DNA from: Ursus arctos
Taxonomy: Eukaryota > Chordata > Mammalia > Carnivora > Ursidae
NCBI RefSeq assembly: GCF_023065955.2
Contig: NW_026622764.1
Span: 45,329,833-45,393,832 of the forward strand
Direction of reading: 5' to 3'
Length of the DNA stretch: 64,000 nucleotides
Shown here: in pieces, positions 1 through 10,770 of the stretch
How the letters are laid out: every line of letters begins with the position of its first letter
Position numbering within the stretch: the first letter of the stretch is position 1
Translations under genes and position numbers: made by a program
Notes under the pieces: generated by a model
Database searches by the model: none
Seen by the model: only the letters and a program-made list of their open reading frames with translations
What the model was told of the DNA's origin: nothing

Positions 1-13
1 ACTAATTATTAGT

Positions 14-35
14 TATCATCATCATCATCATCATC
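14..35. repeat. (TCA)n microsatellite
   Basis: About seven tandem copies of a TCA trinucleotide, read directly. Short and pure, so it may vary in length. No gene context. Confidence 0.9.
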
Positions 36-167
36 CAACTGTTTCTATCACTTCTTAACCCTTAGCCTCACAGTGTTAAAATGCTGAGCAATGAACATGA
101 TGTATTGTTGATTCGGAGCATGTAGAAGTACTTGAAATATATTATTTACCTCAAACTACTAAGGGGG

Positions 168-400
168 CGGTGGTGTGGTTTAGTGAAAAGGACATGGACT
201 TAGGTCAGATAAATGTAACATTGCTTGTGTAACTTTGTACAAATTACTTTGCCTCTTTGATCCTCAGATTTCTCATTTATAAAAGAAGAAGAATACAATT
301 GTCCTCATGTCATAGAGTAATTCATCATTACACAAGGAAAGTATATAAAGGATCTAACACAAACTCTATCACATAATAATCCTTAATAAATATTATTTCT
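168..400 (+). mobile_element. MIR SINE relic
   Basis: Order of landmarks matches mammalian-wide MIR: a 'gtggtttagtgaaaaggacatgg' style head, then text like the core 'cctctttgatcctcagatttctcatttataaaa', then a tail ending in 'ccttaataaatatta'. Highly diverged, consistent with a pre-eutherian insertion. Immobile today. Subfamily not determined; edges are approximate. Confidence 0.6.
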
Positions 401-639
401 CCATCCTGGTCTTTTAGACTACAACTACTTAATGAGTTTTGAGTTTTGAGGAATTAAGAAATACACATTCAATGAATATCTAATTATATGTGTTCCGTAT
501 TTTTAAGATAACGCATAGTCCCTAAATTTCCATGGGAAGAACTGACTATGCATACATCAATATGTGTTTAATAAATTATCTCATCCTCTTATTTATTCTC
601 TAGCAAAGAACAAACTCCAACTGTGAGACGTGTGTGGTC

Positions 640-960
640 TGATGGGTGGAGTGCTGAATTGGGAGTGAGAAGCCATCGCCCATGTGTGGCTATCAGTTTT
701 CTTGTATCTATTAGAAAAGTCACTTAACTTTTCTTCACTCCTTCCATCTGTGAAGGATCATACTTCCCCACAGGAAAATGTATAAAGTTATGGAAGAACC
801 ACAGATGAGATGCACGTTCTTTCATCCAATGAACTTAAATTCTCTTCCTTGCTCCCACACCAGGTCTGAAGTCTGGGAGTGCATCTAGGGTTGGCAACAT
901 GCTCAACGGCACACAGTCAGAAACAGGACTACAGGAAGAATCTGAACTACTTTGCTGATC
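640..960. mobile_element. Weak MIR-like relics, probably + then -
   Basis: 640-790 has a MIR-like core on the + strand (cacttaacttttcttcactcc, then a 'ccatctgtgaa' motif). 880-955 resembles an antisense MIR, with 'cggcacacagtcagaaacagg' like the 'cacacagctagtaagtggcag' part of the family. Both are weak and strongly diverged. The short open frame on the minus strand here is incidental. Confidence 0.35.
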
Positions 961-1039
961 CCTAGAATGGCCATATTTCATGCTTTGCAAAAGCATTGCC
1001 TTTCTTTTCCACATTTTTCCACCCATAGCCTGACAGAGA

Positions 1040-1340
1040 TCTAATGATTTTTCAAGGGCCAGTTTAAATGTCAACTCTTCTTAGAAGGCTTTGCCAAAAC
1101 TCATTGGCTCTGGTCCACAGACTGAATCTCTCCATCCATCCTTTTTAATTCTATAGCATTTAATTGGTGTGATTAGGATAATATAGGATATTTGTCACAT
1201 TTTATTATAGTGCAGTAGTTTGCATCTCTGTCTCCCGTCCTAGACTGGGAGTTCTGTGATGGCAGAAACCTTTTTGTTTGTTTAAGTCAGAGCCTGGCAT
1301 GTAGTCAGTATTCTACAAACTTCACTTAAATTAAACCAAG
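1040..1340 (+). mobile_element. LINE-2 (L2) 3' end
   Basis: Shows the conserved L2 3' order: 'caactcttcttagaaggctttgcc' (family: cacctcctcagagaggccttccc), then 'ctagactgggagttctgtgatggcag' and 'gcctggcatgtagtcag'. This is an ancient, dead CR1-like LINE fragment. No coding capacity remains. Confidence 0.65.
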
Positions 1341-2470
1341 AGCTTCACTTCCTAGAATTTCCTCTAAGCTCTTTTGTCTTATTGAAACAAAAACTAATGT
1401 TAAATGATTATATTACTGGATAAAGTCTCAGTTTTTATTTTCTTGTTTGATGATAACTTGCAGTTTCTTATAGTAGTCTGTGCTAAGTTTAAGGTCATAA
1501 AATCGAGGTAAAAAGGAATTCTTTTAAATTAATAAAAGCTGAGACATTATCAACCTGTCAGATCTATTTTGAGCAGACGTGTGAATAGTCACACAAACAG
1601 TAAACATACATGCATTGAACATACCCACACACATATATAATTTATAGAATTAGTGCAATGTAAAAAATAGCAATTTCAAATAAAATTTCACTCACTCATG
1701 GTTCATAACTTGATGCACAGAATGGTATGCTGACTATATCTTTGATTAAAACAACTGAATCAATTATTATTAATATGAAAAATTTCAACCAATCAAATGA
1801 TGTTATAGTATAAAGTTTGCAAGGTGCAAATATTTGTCCTATAACAAATTAATAGCCTAGGGACTTAGCCGATTGAACTAATTGTTTTCAGTGTATGCAT
1901 TTAAGTCATATCTACATTAAACTAAAATAACTGGCTAAATGAGTTAACTAATCTGTCTTACTCCAAAATTGTATCAAAGATTTTATTCCATTCATTTCTA
2001 AACAACAGGAAACCAATCTTACAACTAAAGATTTCGTAATGTTAATTGGAAGGAATAGACAAATTCTAGAAAATCAGCTATTTAATGATCTTGGCTGTGC
2101 TGTTCTCCAATTAGCGCTGGGTCACCAATTAATTCTTTTCCAGGTGCCCAGGCTTCCTGGATACCAGCACTGGGCTGAGTTCTCTTGATTCTTTCACCTA
2201 ATGCTCCAACTATATTAATGACTTTGACCCTGTTCAGACTTAGACATCAGCTTTCCCAATTTAAAGAAAAACTATCTTTTCCATTTATTTAAGAATGGGA
2301 CAAATCATAGTAAACCCATACAGAGCTACTTTGTCATTAATTGTTAGTCATGTTTTAACAAATTCACTAGGGACACTGACTTCCTATAGCTATCATGCTT
2401 ATATTTACTTACCCAGCATTTTCTACCCCAACCCCTTAGGCCATCTGGGGCTTTGTCCTGAAGCTTATTT
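1341..2470. other. AT-rich unassigned sequence
   Basis: I see no gene, recognisable repeat or structured RNA here. Base composition is AT-rich, with in-frame stops everywhere. The short frames around 2295-2764 are low-complexity and pyrimidine-rich and have no protein-like features. Confidence 0.5.
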
Positions 2471-2479
2471 CCTCCCCTG

Positions 2480-2500
2480 TTTTTGTTTTTTTTTTTTTTT
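2480..2500. repeat. Poly(T) tract
   Basis: A run of T interrupted once by G. It may be the reverse complement of an old poly(A) tail, but I could not assign an element to it. Confidence 0.8.
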
Positions 2501-2844
2501 CATTTTCTCACTCTCAATTTCCTGATTTCTCCGTTTTCAATTTACTCAAGCATTCCCTTCACTAATGAGCAAGACCCCCATTTCCCAACTCTGCTATTTC
2601 TAAACAAATCTTCTAGCTTTCACAGATATATTTGTTTTCAAGGGAATTTTACAGTTGCTGCCCTAAGTCTTCATTTTATTGCTCACCAACTCATCAACTC
2701 AGGGTTATCTACTTCATCCCACTGTTATATTATTGAGTCTTTCTTCCTTAAAAGTAGTCAGTGAATACAACCTTATTTAAAGACCTCATCCTATTCAGTC
2801 TCAACAATGTTTCACATTGCAAATGTCACTACCTTAGCTTCCAG

Positions 2845-2868
2845 GTATGGATGGATGGATGGATGGAT
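2845..2868. repeat. (GGAT)n microsatellite
   Basis: Five tandem copies of a GGAT/TGGA tetranucleotide, read directly. It lies just before a MIR-like relic. Confidence 0.9.
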
Positions 2869-3025
2869 TTCCTTAGGAGATCGTAGACTTGGGGGTCAGG
2901 TTGATCATGGTTTGCATGTCAGCTTTGCCCCTTCCTTGCTGACAAATTTCTGAAAAGTCACCTAACCTCTCTTGGCCTCAAATTCTTCATAAATAAAGTG
3001 GGGATGAATATATATATCACATAGT
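2869..3025 (+). mobile_element. MIR SINE relic
   Basis: MIR order on the + strand: 'gtagacttgggggtcagg', 'gtcagctttgcccc', 'gaaaagtcacctaacctctcttggcctcaaattcttca', 'aaagtggggatgaa'. This matches the MIR core (cttaacctctctgtgcctcag ... aaatggggataa). Dead, old copy. Confidence 0.65.
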
Positions 3026-3570
3026 TCAACTTCTCCACAAATTATTTGCCAATCCATACTATCTCTTTGACTTTTTAACTGAATGTGATCTGTCTCCTTG
3101 ATATTCCCATAGATAGGATGACCATATAATTAATTGTACAAATATAGATGCATTTTTAATCAAAAGAAGGTGCTATTAACTATTTTGTTAAAACAATATG
3201 GGTAAACCAGGACTGCCTCAGGTAAAGTAGGAGGTATGATTAACCAATTCAAAGTATACCCTGTGTTTTTCTTTTACTTTGTTACATTTGTTACTTTTGA
3301 CCTTTGCTGGAATCCCTCTCTGGTTCCTCCATGATAAATAAATCTTTCAAATTTCTGTTCAACTCTCATCCCCCAGGCACACCATAGTTTTCACCTTTAG
3401 CCAGCCAGCATTTACCTTTCCATGCAAGTACAACCAACATGAAATCCACATTGGTAGCTATCCATTGTCTTTGGATATCACTTGTCATATTAAACTATTA
3501 TATTTAGTGTAAATTATCTCTATTAATAGATTGTATTCCAAATTTTTTTCTCTTTAGAATATGCATTTTT
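3026..3570. other. Unassigned AT-rich sequence
   Basis: No gene. 3115-3235 has a faint resemblance to a non-autonomous DNA transposon end ('aggatgaccatataattaattgtac'), too weak to name. The rest shows nothing I recognise. Confidence 0.4.
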
Positions 3571-3692
3571 ATGGAAGCAACCTAATCTGATACTTTTTGT
3601 ATTCTTCATAGTTTCTGGCATATAGTTAATCAGTTAGTGGGTATTTATTAAATATTTGTTGATCGAATTATTAATTTATTATTATTATTATA
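3570..3692 (+). mobile_element. L2 or MIR 3' tail plus (TTA)n
   Basis: 'tttctggcatatagttaatcagttagtgggtatttattaaatatttgttgatcgaatta' matches the shared 3' end of L2/MIR elements (tggcacatagtaggtgctcaataaatatttgttgaatg). It is followed by a short (ATT)n run at 3667-3690. Confidence 0.5.
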
Positions 3693-4260
3693 TGTTGGTT
3701 ATGTTGGGTTGTGGATGAGCTTAATTATATTCTACAATTATTCTACACTCAATTATTTTATGGCTTGCCAAGAGTCTAACAGTTATTTTCAGAAATATAT
3801 ATTTTTAAGAACAAAAGAGAACATAGTGACTTCAACCAGTACTAATTAATTCTCAACATATCAATATATTAGATTAACATGAACATTTAAAAACACATTA
3901 GATTAGCATGAACATCCAAAGATAATTGAAGGAGGAAAATGAATCAACATTAGTCTGGCCACAAATATAGACCGGAACAAGCTAAACTCTTGATGATGAA
4001 AGGGAGTAATATGGCCTAATTTTTTATATTAGTTGGAAACCCCCCCAACCCACCCACCCCTGAGTTCGATTATTTTCTAGCACTCTCAAAAATAATCTCA
4101 CAATCAGAATACTCATCATGAAGATAAACAGAAATACAAGAGTTTCAAAGAACGCTCTTACAAAATGAAAATTTTTAAAAATCTATTTACATTATTCATT
4201 TCTTGTAAGATTTTTGTAAGATTTTCTTTGAAAACTAAAAGTTACAAGAGGCAAAATTGT
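3693..4260. other. Unassigned AT-rich sequence
   Basis: Nothing gene-like. An 18-base phrase built on 'attagattaacatgaacat' recurs with small changes about 30 bases apart near 3869-3912, a small local duplication. A C-rich run sits at 4040-4060. Confidence 0.4.
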
Positions 4261-4289
4261 GATTGCACCTATTCTTCTTTACCCTTTTT

Positions 4290-4720
4290 AATCTAAAGGA
4301 ACAATATCGTTACTGTGCATAATGGTCTGACTCCATTTTGAACGTGACTATTGACAACTTTAATGCCCATAACTCCATTTCCCCTTCTGCCCCACATCCA
4401 TGTGAAATAAGAAAGCCCAGATTCTCCCTCTGGGATTCCTGTAGGAAATTCAACCCAAGCAAGCCCCGGTCTTTGTATGAGAACCCTCACCCTTGCCCAC
4501 CATCCAACTGTAAGAATTCTGCAAAAGTGGTATATTTTCTCTCCTTGCTCTCTCAAGCCATTTTCAGACCGGCTTGGAAACCTGCTCTGCTCTCCACAAA
4601 ATTATGTGAGAAATAAGTTCTTTTATATCCTCTTGGTGCATGTGTGGCACCATCATTCTTGGCAATCGAACCAAATTTGGGTGGGGTCTATCTTAGCTCT
4701 GCAGGATGATCACAACACTG
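4290..4720 (+). mobile_element. Possible solo LTR relic (family unknown)
   Basis: This block is less AT-rich than its surroundings and carries two overlapping open frames of about 90 codons with no domain. A 'gagaaataagttcttttatatcctcttgg' polyadenylation-like signal, then 'tcttggcaatcgaaccaaatttgggtgggg', is the arrangement expected at the U3/R/U5 end of an endogenous retroviral LTR. No matching partner LTR or viral coding remains are visible nearby. The assignment is inference from layout only. Confidence 0.3.
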
Positions 4721-4739
4721 TGGTTTAAAACTGGGGTAA

Positions 4740-5290
4740 AAAGTCTCTGAATTTATATAGACATATATTCTGCTGATGTGAACTATTTGCACATAAAAAT
4801 AAAAGATATCATGACAAATCCTACAAATTTTTAAAGGGAGAGCGGTATGCCAATAAAACAGTTAGTTTAGAAAAAATTAAAAAATTGTTTATAAAAATGC
4901 AACTTACTAAGACAGACACATACTGGACCTAAATCCACGTTTTGTTTTTAATGGTGTGTATATGTATATTGTTATTACCAAATGTGGTGTCATGGAGGCA
5001 ACTGGGAGGCAGCTGGAATTTATGCAGGTAAGAGTGCAAGTTACCTGGGGGTAATAGGCCCAGCTTATCAACAAGCATGGAATTACCAAATACAAAAATT
5101 CAGTCCTGGTGCTTTGACAGTAATTTCATATAAGTTCAATATTATTCAGTATTATTATTTGCAGCCACACAAGAAATCAGAAAAACCATAATTAATGATT
5201 TTCATACTGTTCAATATCCTGAGAATATTACCATAGAAAAGAAAATTGTTTATTATATTGTATAAAAGCAAAATAAAATGGGGGCCAAGT
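4740..5290. other. Unassigned AT-rich sequence
   Basis: No supported gene or named repeat. Small open frames overlap on both strands but have random-looking composition. Confidence 0.4.
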
Positions 5291-5293
5291 ATT

Positions 5294-5370
5294 ACAAAAG
5301 AAAGAAAGAAGAAAGCAAGACTGAGTGAGACAGAGAGATACTGAGAGAGAGAGGGAGAGAAAGAGGCTGG
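5294..5370. repeat. Purine-rich GA low-complexity tract
   Basis: Nearly pure purine (GAAA units passing into GAGA units). It resembles the antisense pyrimidine segment of a carnivore SINE, but no tRNA-like head follows, so I leave it as a simple repeat. Confidence 0.7.
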
Positions 5371-5980
5371 TACTAGAGGTTTGCCAAGCAATCAATTATA
5401 ATTTTAAGCCCTGTTTTGATTGGAGTGTATGAGGAGTTTTTAGTGTAAAATATATAGAGAGAGTATTAAAAGGACCTCATATTCAATATAACTTTGAAGA
5501 TAAGGTTTCCAATACTAGTCAAAAATTAGGCAACATAGAGGTAGAAAATAGAATTGTGGAATTTCTAATGTAGTATAGATTTAATAGTAACTGAGAGGGT
5601 AAAAAAAGAAACAAGGGTGATTTGAAAATAGTGTATGGTGTGTGTGCCTTAGGACACAGACATGGGGGTTTATATTTTGTTTGTTTTCACAGTGTATCAA
5701 TGCTTTAGTTATATGGGCAATGACAAAATAAGGATTTTCATAGTTATTCTTGAAAGCATACAAATGCCAGTATTCATTACAAGGATTGTTGGAACCTCAA
5801 TGCTTAGTTGAAACTTTCCTGTTGTCAGTTTTTGTCACACAAAGTTTCCATTATATGAATAATGAGCATGTAGTGAAGATTTATTTGCCCACTCTATTTT
5901 CAGTGGTTTTTGTCTTCCAATACAGTAGGGGAAAGACCTGGGAGAAATGTACTCTGGCTCTTGTAGTCACCAATTGTACT
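5371..5980. other. Unassigned AT-rich sequence
   Basis: No gene and no repeat I can name. A short + strand frame at 5750-5983 has no start context or domain. Confidence 0.4.
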
Positions 5981-5984
5981 TAGT

Positions 5985-6070
5985 CTGAGAAATCACTTAT
6001 CCCCATTGACTCTTATTTCATCATCTGGAAAATGAATAAAGATTTGATTAGATGAACTCTTAAAATCCCT
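5985..6070 (+). mobile_element. Short MIR fragment
   Basis: 'aaatcacttatccccattgactcttatttcatcatctggaaaatgaataaag' fits the MIR core. It is only about 85 bases and heavily diverged. Confidence 0.4.
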
Positions 6071-6229
6071 TCCCTTTTTCCCAAGCAAAAACAACAAAAT
6101 TAAACTAGATGTTATTAGAAGCCAAAACTGTTGCACAAAAGATCATTAACTCATTCATGTAATAAATGAGTATTAAGTATATATTATGTGTCATCCACAC
6201 TTAACAAATGTAAGCCAGAACACTCGATT

Positions 6230-7150
6230 TCTTCCTCATAATGTAATCCTGCTACTGTTTTCCTCATCTCCTCAAGCCATAACAACATCCACCCCACTTT
6301 CCCACTTGCTCAAGTAAAAAAACCTAGGTTATATTTTTGATTATTCTTTCTTTTCCCCATCACATCCACCTTATCAGTAAATGTTTTCAACTCCAATAAC
6401 ACAGTGTGAACCCATCCATTTTCCTCCATCATGTGTTGCCTGGCATTCCAGTTGGTTTCCTGCTTTAATGCTTGATATATCCCCATAAAAGTCATAATAG
6501 CCACAGTCATCTAAAAACATATATCAGATATAATCACTCCCTACCTAAAGTCATTGACTTCACTCTGAACTTGAAATAAATTCTGACTCCTTATCCTGTA
6601 CACAAAGTCCTTTAGACCTAGGCTTTGCCTTTATTCAAACTTTATCCAATAGTACGCTCCTTTTCAGCCATTTTGTTTATGTACACTGACTTTCTATTTA
6701 TTCAACACTGCAACTTGTTTTTTGACCTTATAATCTTTGTTGTCTATGCCTGGAATGGTTTTCTTCCTGATTTTATATTGCTGGTGCTTCATTTAAATGT
6801 CACTCCCTGAGGGGCTCCTGACTGGCTCTGTTAGTAGAGCATGCTACTCTTGATCTCAGGGTTGTAAGTCGGAGCCCCATGTCGGGTGTAGAGATTACTT
6901 AAAAGTAAAATCTTAAAAAGAAATAAAAATAAAAATAAATGTCACCCTCTAAGAGTCCATTTCTGACCACCAATCTCAAGTAGTCATCCACATACACACT
7001 ATGTAATTACCCATTTTAATTATTTGCATAGCACTTATTTCTATCATATATTTTCCTCTTTATTTAAATGTAAAAGGTTCTTTTGTTTTCCACTGGAATA
7101 TAAGTTCACACAGAATAGTTCATTTCTATGGCCTTAGATCGTGAGACTGT
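6230..7150 (+). mobile_element. LINE-2 fragment, split by a SINE
   Basis: A long L2 3' segment. Landmarks in order: 'catataccagatataatcactccctac' style text (family: aatcagatcatgtcactcccctg), 'aaataaattctgactcctta', 'tatgcctggaatggttttctt', 'cttcatttaaatgtcactccctga', then, after the SINE at 6811-6936, 'agagtccatttctgaccacc', 'tttgcatagcactta' and 'ccactggaatataagttca'. The two halves join cleanly if the SINE and one duplicated target copy are removed. No open reading frame survives. Confidence 0.7.
6811..6936 (+). mobile_element. Carnivore SINE (SINEC, short old type)
   Basis: tRNA-like head with an A box (GGCTCTGTTAGTAGAGCATG) and a B box (GGGTTGTAAGTCGGAGCCCC), then an A-rich tail of AAAAT units and no long pyrimidine tract. 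Flanked by target duplications AAATGTCACTCCCT (6795-6808) and AAATGTCACCCTCT (6937-6950). It lies inside an older L2. Confidence 0.88.
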
Positions 7151-7189
7151 ATGAAGAACTGTGCCCATACATTCGCTCTTCTTATGAAA

Positions 7190-7525
7190 CTTTTTTTCAG
7201 CTTTGTTGGTGTATAATCAATGAAAAATTGCAGAATATTTAAAGTGTGCAACGTAATGCTTTGATATACGTATGCATTATGAATGGATTCCCCCATCAAG
7301 TTAATTAACAAATCCATCAACTCACATATTTACCTTTTTTTTATGAGAACATTTAAGCTCTCCTCTCTTAGTGAATTTCAATTTTATAATACAGTGTTAT
7401 CAACCAGAGTCACCATGTTATATATTAGATCCTCAGGTTTTACTTATCTTATAACTGGGAGTTCATCCCCTTTTACCAACATCTCCTTCTTATTTCCCCC
7501 ACCCCCCAGACCCTGGCAAAACTTT
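7190..7525 (-). mobile_element. L1M 3'UTR relic, antisense
   Basis: Antisense L1 3'UTR order: 'ggtgtataatcaatgaaaaattgcagaatatttaaagtg', 'tatgagaacatttaagctctcctctctta', 'gtcaccatgttatatattagatcctcag', 'ataactgggagttcatccccttt', 'ccaccccccagaccctggcaaa'. This is the 3' part of an older mammalian L1. Dead copy. Confidence 0.7.
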
Positions 7526-7530
7526 CCTGC

Positions 7531-7715
7531 ATAAGATTGTTTTCTTAATTTCTCTTTCTGATAGTTCATTGCTGGTACATAGAAATAGAACTGAGTTTTA
7601 TATATTGATTTTGTATCCTCCAACTTTACTGAATTTTTTTATTAGTTATAATGGGTTTTGATGGAATCTTTAGTGTTTTCCATATACTTGAGTTATCTCT
7701 CTACTTTCAGTCTTT
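7531..7715 (-). mobile_element. L1 ORF2 fragment, antisense
   Basis: 'ttttcttaatttctctttctgatagttcattg', 'agaactgagttttatatattgattttgtatcctccaactttactgaa' is the reverse complement of the L1 reverse-transcriptase region. It lies directly next to an L1 3'UTR, so either about 2 kb of L1 is missing or two fragments lie side by side. Confidence 0.7.
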
Positions 7716-9300
7716 TTAATCTTTGGGCCTTGATATTTAAAGCCAAGTTAGAATTGTAAAATGTTCTCTCTAATACACTCCTGCCTCCTGCAATTGAGCA
7801 CCATGGATTTTGGGACAATTGGTTCTACTACAGATTTTCATAACATCAATATGAGTCCAAAACTCCAGAATGAATTATCTCCATCCCAAGGACTTTTAGA
7901 AAAAAATTCTTGACTGTGTGACTATTTTGGATTAGTATCAGAGAGTACGATACAAAGCGAGGATTAGCAACTATGGACCTTACAACAAACCCAGCCCAAC
8001 AGTTGTTTTTATAAGTAAAGTTTAATTGCAACACAGTCATGCATTTATGTATTGTCTATGACTGTTTCATGCTGTCATGGCCAAGTTAACTATTTGTCAC
8101 AAAGACCATATGGTCTGAAGGGCTTAAAATGTTTACTCTCTAATACTTTATAGGAAAGCTTTGCTGCCCTCTGTTATAAGCTTTGTTTTAGAATAAGCTA
8201 TGACACCACTCTGCATGTTCTACTTGATACAGCATGGTTTCTAAATCCCTCCTTCACTCTGTTCTCCTTTGTACACATTTTGTAAATTGTTTCTTAATAT
8301 GGGTACATTACTGTACATAATGCTCTCCACATACTCAGAGCTGTAAAAATCTACAGTAAAATTTTTACAATATTCTATATTTGTTTCAACTTTAATCTTT
8401 GGGCTCAAGAGAGGTATATCCACAAATCTATTTTTTGACAATACTGTATCACATGTGTATACTCACATCCCATTAAAGGAGTAAGTCAAAGAAACTTTAG
8501 CTCTATAAACTCTGTCTAGAATGCAAACTTAGATTGATTAAAAAAATATTTACTTGATTAAGTAAATTTTAATTTCAAAGGACAGCTAAATCTGAGCGAT
8601 TTTGTTTCTCTCTTACCTCTGGTGTTCTTTACTCTTGCTTTATTTTTAAGCAGACTATCTCTATATCCCAAGAAAATGACCAGCCAAAGCTCAAAATTGA
8701 GTAGTCCCAGTCTCAGAAACAGGAAGACTCTAACTTTAAATGTTCGTAGAAATAACTCCAATTATATTTTGATTTTGGCTCTGCTTTGATCAGGTGCCTA
8801 TACCATGTCTTAATCTATCAACGTTGGTCTCACATCCACATCCCACCTGGTTTGGAGACACTGGGGACATTTCATTGATAATCCAGTAGATGGAGGAGGC
8901 TTGCTCTCAAAAGGGAAAGATGCTTTACAGACTAAAACCTAATAGAGGACCATTGCATTCACTTTACTTCATTTGTTACTAATGGACAATACTTTCAAAT
9001 TATTCCTTAAGCTTTCATTAGCTCAAATTAATATCAATTGGTATAATCACACTAAGGCAAAACAAACAAACAAACAAAAAACCATGGTTGGAAGATAAGA
9101 AGAAACAAATAGAGACACATTTCATTACTGTTATATGCACATTTGTGTTACCAAATCTAACAAAATTGTTAATTTGTTAGCATTAAAGTCTATTTAGTCA
9201 ATGTAAGTAGTGCCTATCAGATGAGATCGGGCGCATTCAGGGTGCTTTGGCTGTAGATGCAAGTAATGCCTATCATTAACAGTAATATGTTCCCAATTTT
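7716..9300. other. Unassigned AT-rich sequence
   Basis: No gene or repeat named with confidence. A short (CAAA)n run lies at 9060-9080. Two near-copies of a phrase with 'gtaagtagtgcctatca' / 'gcaagtaatgcctatca' lie about 57 bases apart at 9202-9274. Confidence 0.4.
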
Positions 9301-9309
9301 TAAATTTCA

Positions 9310-9646
9310 ATCTTATATGTTATTTATTCATGAATTTGTTCACTTAATAAATGTTTGTTGAGTTCCTACTCTGTGCTTGGCACTTTTCCAAGGGACTTGC
9401 AATGTAATATTGAACAATCCCTGCATGGTCCCCAAGATGATGAAGCTTAATGTGGACCGCAAATCTTAAATAATTTATTATTTGGCCTCAGCAGTGATAA
9501 GGAAGGACTATAAGGTACATACAATGGAATGCTAGGCTGGTATAAAAGAGTGAAGACTAAAATATTCTATGGAATCAGACACTTTTTGGAGGAATGAAAT
9601 TTAAACCTAAGATTTGGTTGAGGTATATGAGTAGCTAGGTAAAAAA

Positions 9647-9681
<35 letters not shown>

Positions 9682-9846
9682 GGTGGTAGATGAAGAGCAA
9701 GAAGGAGTTTTCCAGTGTTAAAGCCAGTAAGGAGAGGGTGAGAATGCATGACACCATAGTAAGACCAGAGAGGAATTTGATAGGAAGCAAAAGGGAAAAA
9801 TAGAGGCAGGACGATATAGGTCTTTTAAAGGATTTTTGAATTGGTG
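9310..9846 (-). mobile_element. LINE-2, antisense, 5' of the GC-rich insert
   Basis: Reverse-complement L2: 'aataaatgtttgttgagttcctactctgtgcttggcac', 'ggtccccaagatgatgaagctta', 'aaggaaggactataagg' and, at 9805-9845, 'ggcaggacgatataggtcttttaaagg'. The element continues after about 10521, so sequence was inserted in it. A (GT)n tract sits inside at 9650-9681. Confidence 0.65.
9650..9681. repeat. (GT)16 microsatellite
   Basis: Pure GT dinucleotide tract of about 16 copies. Long and uninterrupted, so likely polymorphic. On the opposite strand it creates a run of His-Thr codons in a spurious frame. Confidence 0.95.
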
Positions 9847-10520
9847 TAAGGCCTTCCAGCTGGAAGGGCCTGGAGAAGGGGCTTTGGTTCCAGCAGTGTC
9901 CTCATGCCTCTACACATGTGGCCTGGCCTTGGGGGAGGCCACAGCCCCGGTGCTGGGATCTTGTTTATTCTTTGAGCATGCCATCAGTCACTGGCTCAGT
10001 CTCTAATTTATGGGACTTGACCTTCCCGTGGGCACTTCCTTGTCTTCTTCCTGGACGGCATGGTGCACATCACGGCCTACCTGGGGAAGCTGCGGGTGCT
10101 CACCCACTCTCTGGCCTATACCGTGGCCCAGCTCCCCTGCGCCTCCGGAGCCATGCAGATCATCTGGGAAGCAGCCCACCACCTGTGACTGCAGCAGATG
10201 CCTCCTCAGCTACCAGACCACTGGCCATGAGCTGCGGTGACTGTATCTGGGGGACTGGGTGTCCCTTCAAGATTGTGATAGGCCCCGGGGACCTGGCTTC
10301 TTGGCAACCCACTGAACATGGGATCCTGGGCATCGTGGGCCTGTGTGTGTTTGCATAAGCATGTGCACACACCTGTGTGTGTGTGTGTCCCTTGGATTTC
10401 TGGGGGAAGTGGCTGATTGGACCACGTAGAGATGTCAAGATTTTGATAAAAAATCCTTCCACTCATATACCAGAGCTTTAAAAACCACATTCTTTCTTCA
10501 TCGCTAATAAAAGGGGGGGG
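9847..10520. other. GC-rich insert of unknown origin in an L2
   Basis: About 670 bases, clearly richer in G+C and CpG than everything around it (eight CpGs can be counted at 10027-10236), inserted in an antisense L2. Candidate coding remnants: a + strand stop-to-stop frame 10021-10185 (55 codons) with a hydrophobic run FLVFFLDGMVHIT and then AYLGKLRVLTHSLAYTVAQL, and a 146-codon frame at 9918-10358 that looks random. The right end carries AATAAAA followed by nine Gs, which could be a polyadenylation signal of a retrocopy. No protein family recognised; it may be a decayed processed pseudogene or a fragment moved from a GC-rich locus. Confidence 0.5.
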
Positions 10521-10770
10521 GTGTGATTTTATCCTAAGAACAATGGAAAGCCATTGAATTGCTTGAAGCAAAGGAGTGACGTAGGGAGATTTGTGGTTTT
10601 AAAAGATCACTATGTGTATGGGGAATGCTTTAGGATACTTTCTAGAAGGTTATCACAACAGTCTTTTCTAGAGAACTGCTTATAATATGGAGGTGGCAGT
10701 CGTTAGTCATTATCTGAGACGCATGAATAACTGGCCCAAGACCATTTCTGAAAGTAGAATCAATAGGTCT
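10521..10770 (-). mobile_element. LINE-2, antisense, continuation
   Basis: 'gattttatcctaagaacaatggaaagccattgaattg', 'aaggagtgacgtag', 'aaaagatcactatgtgtatggggaatgc', 'aggtggcagtcg' follow the reverse complement of L2 in the order expected directly after the segment ending near 9846. One element interrupted by the GC-rich insert explains this. Confidence 0.65.

Noticed and set aside
5294..5370. Truncated antisense SINE
   Set aside because: Purine tract only; no tRNA-like head, B-box or target duplication follows.
6811..6936. Functional tRNA gene
   Set aside because: The A and B boxes belong to a tRNA-derived SINE: there is no cloverleaf with a closed acceptor stem, and an A-rich tail and target duplications are present.
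9918..10358. 146-codon frame as a real gene
   Set aside because: Composition is typical of a random frame in GC-rich DNA, it overlaps other open frames, and it sits in an insert in an L2 without splice or promoter context.
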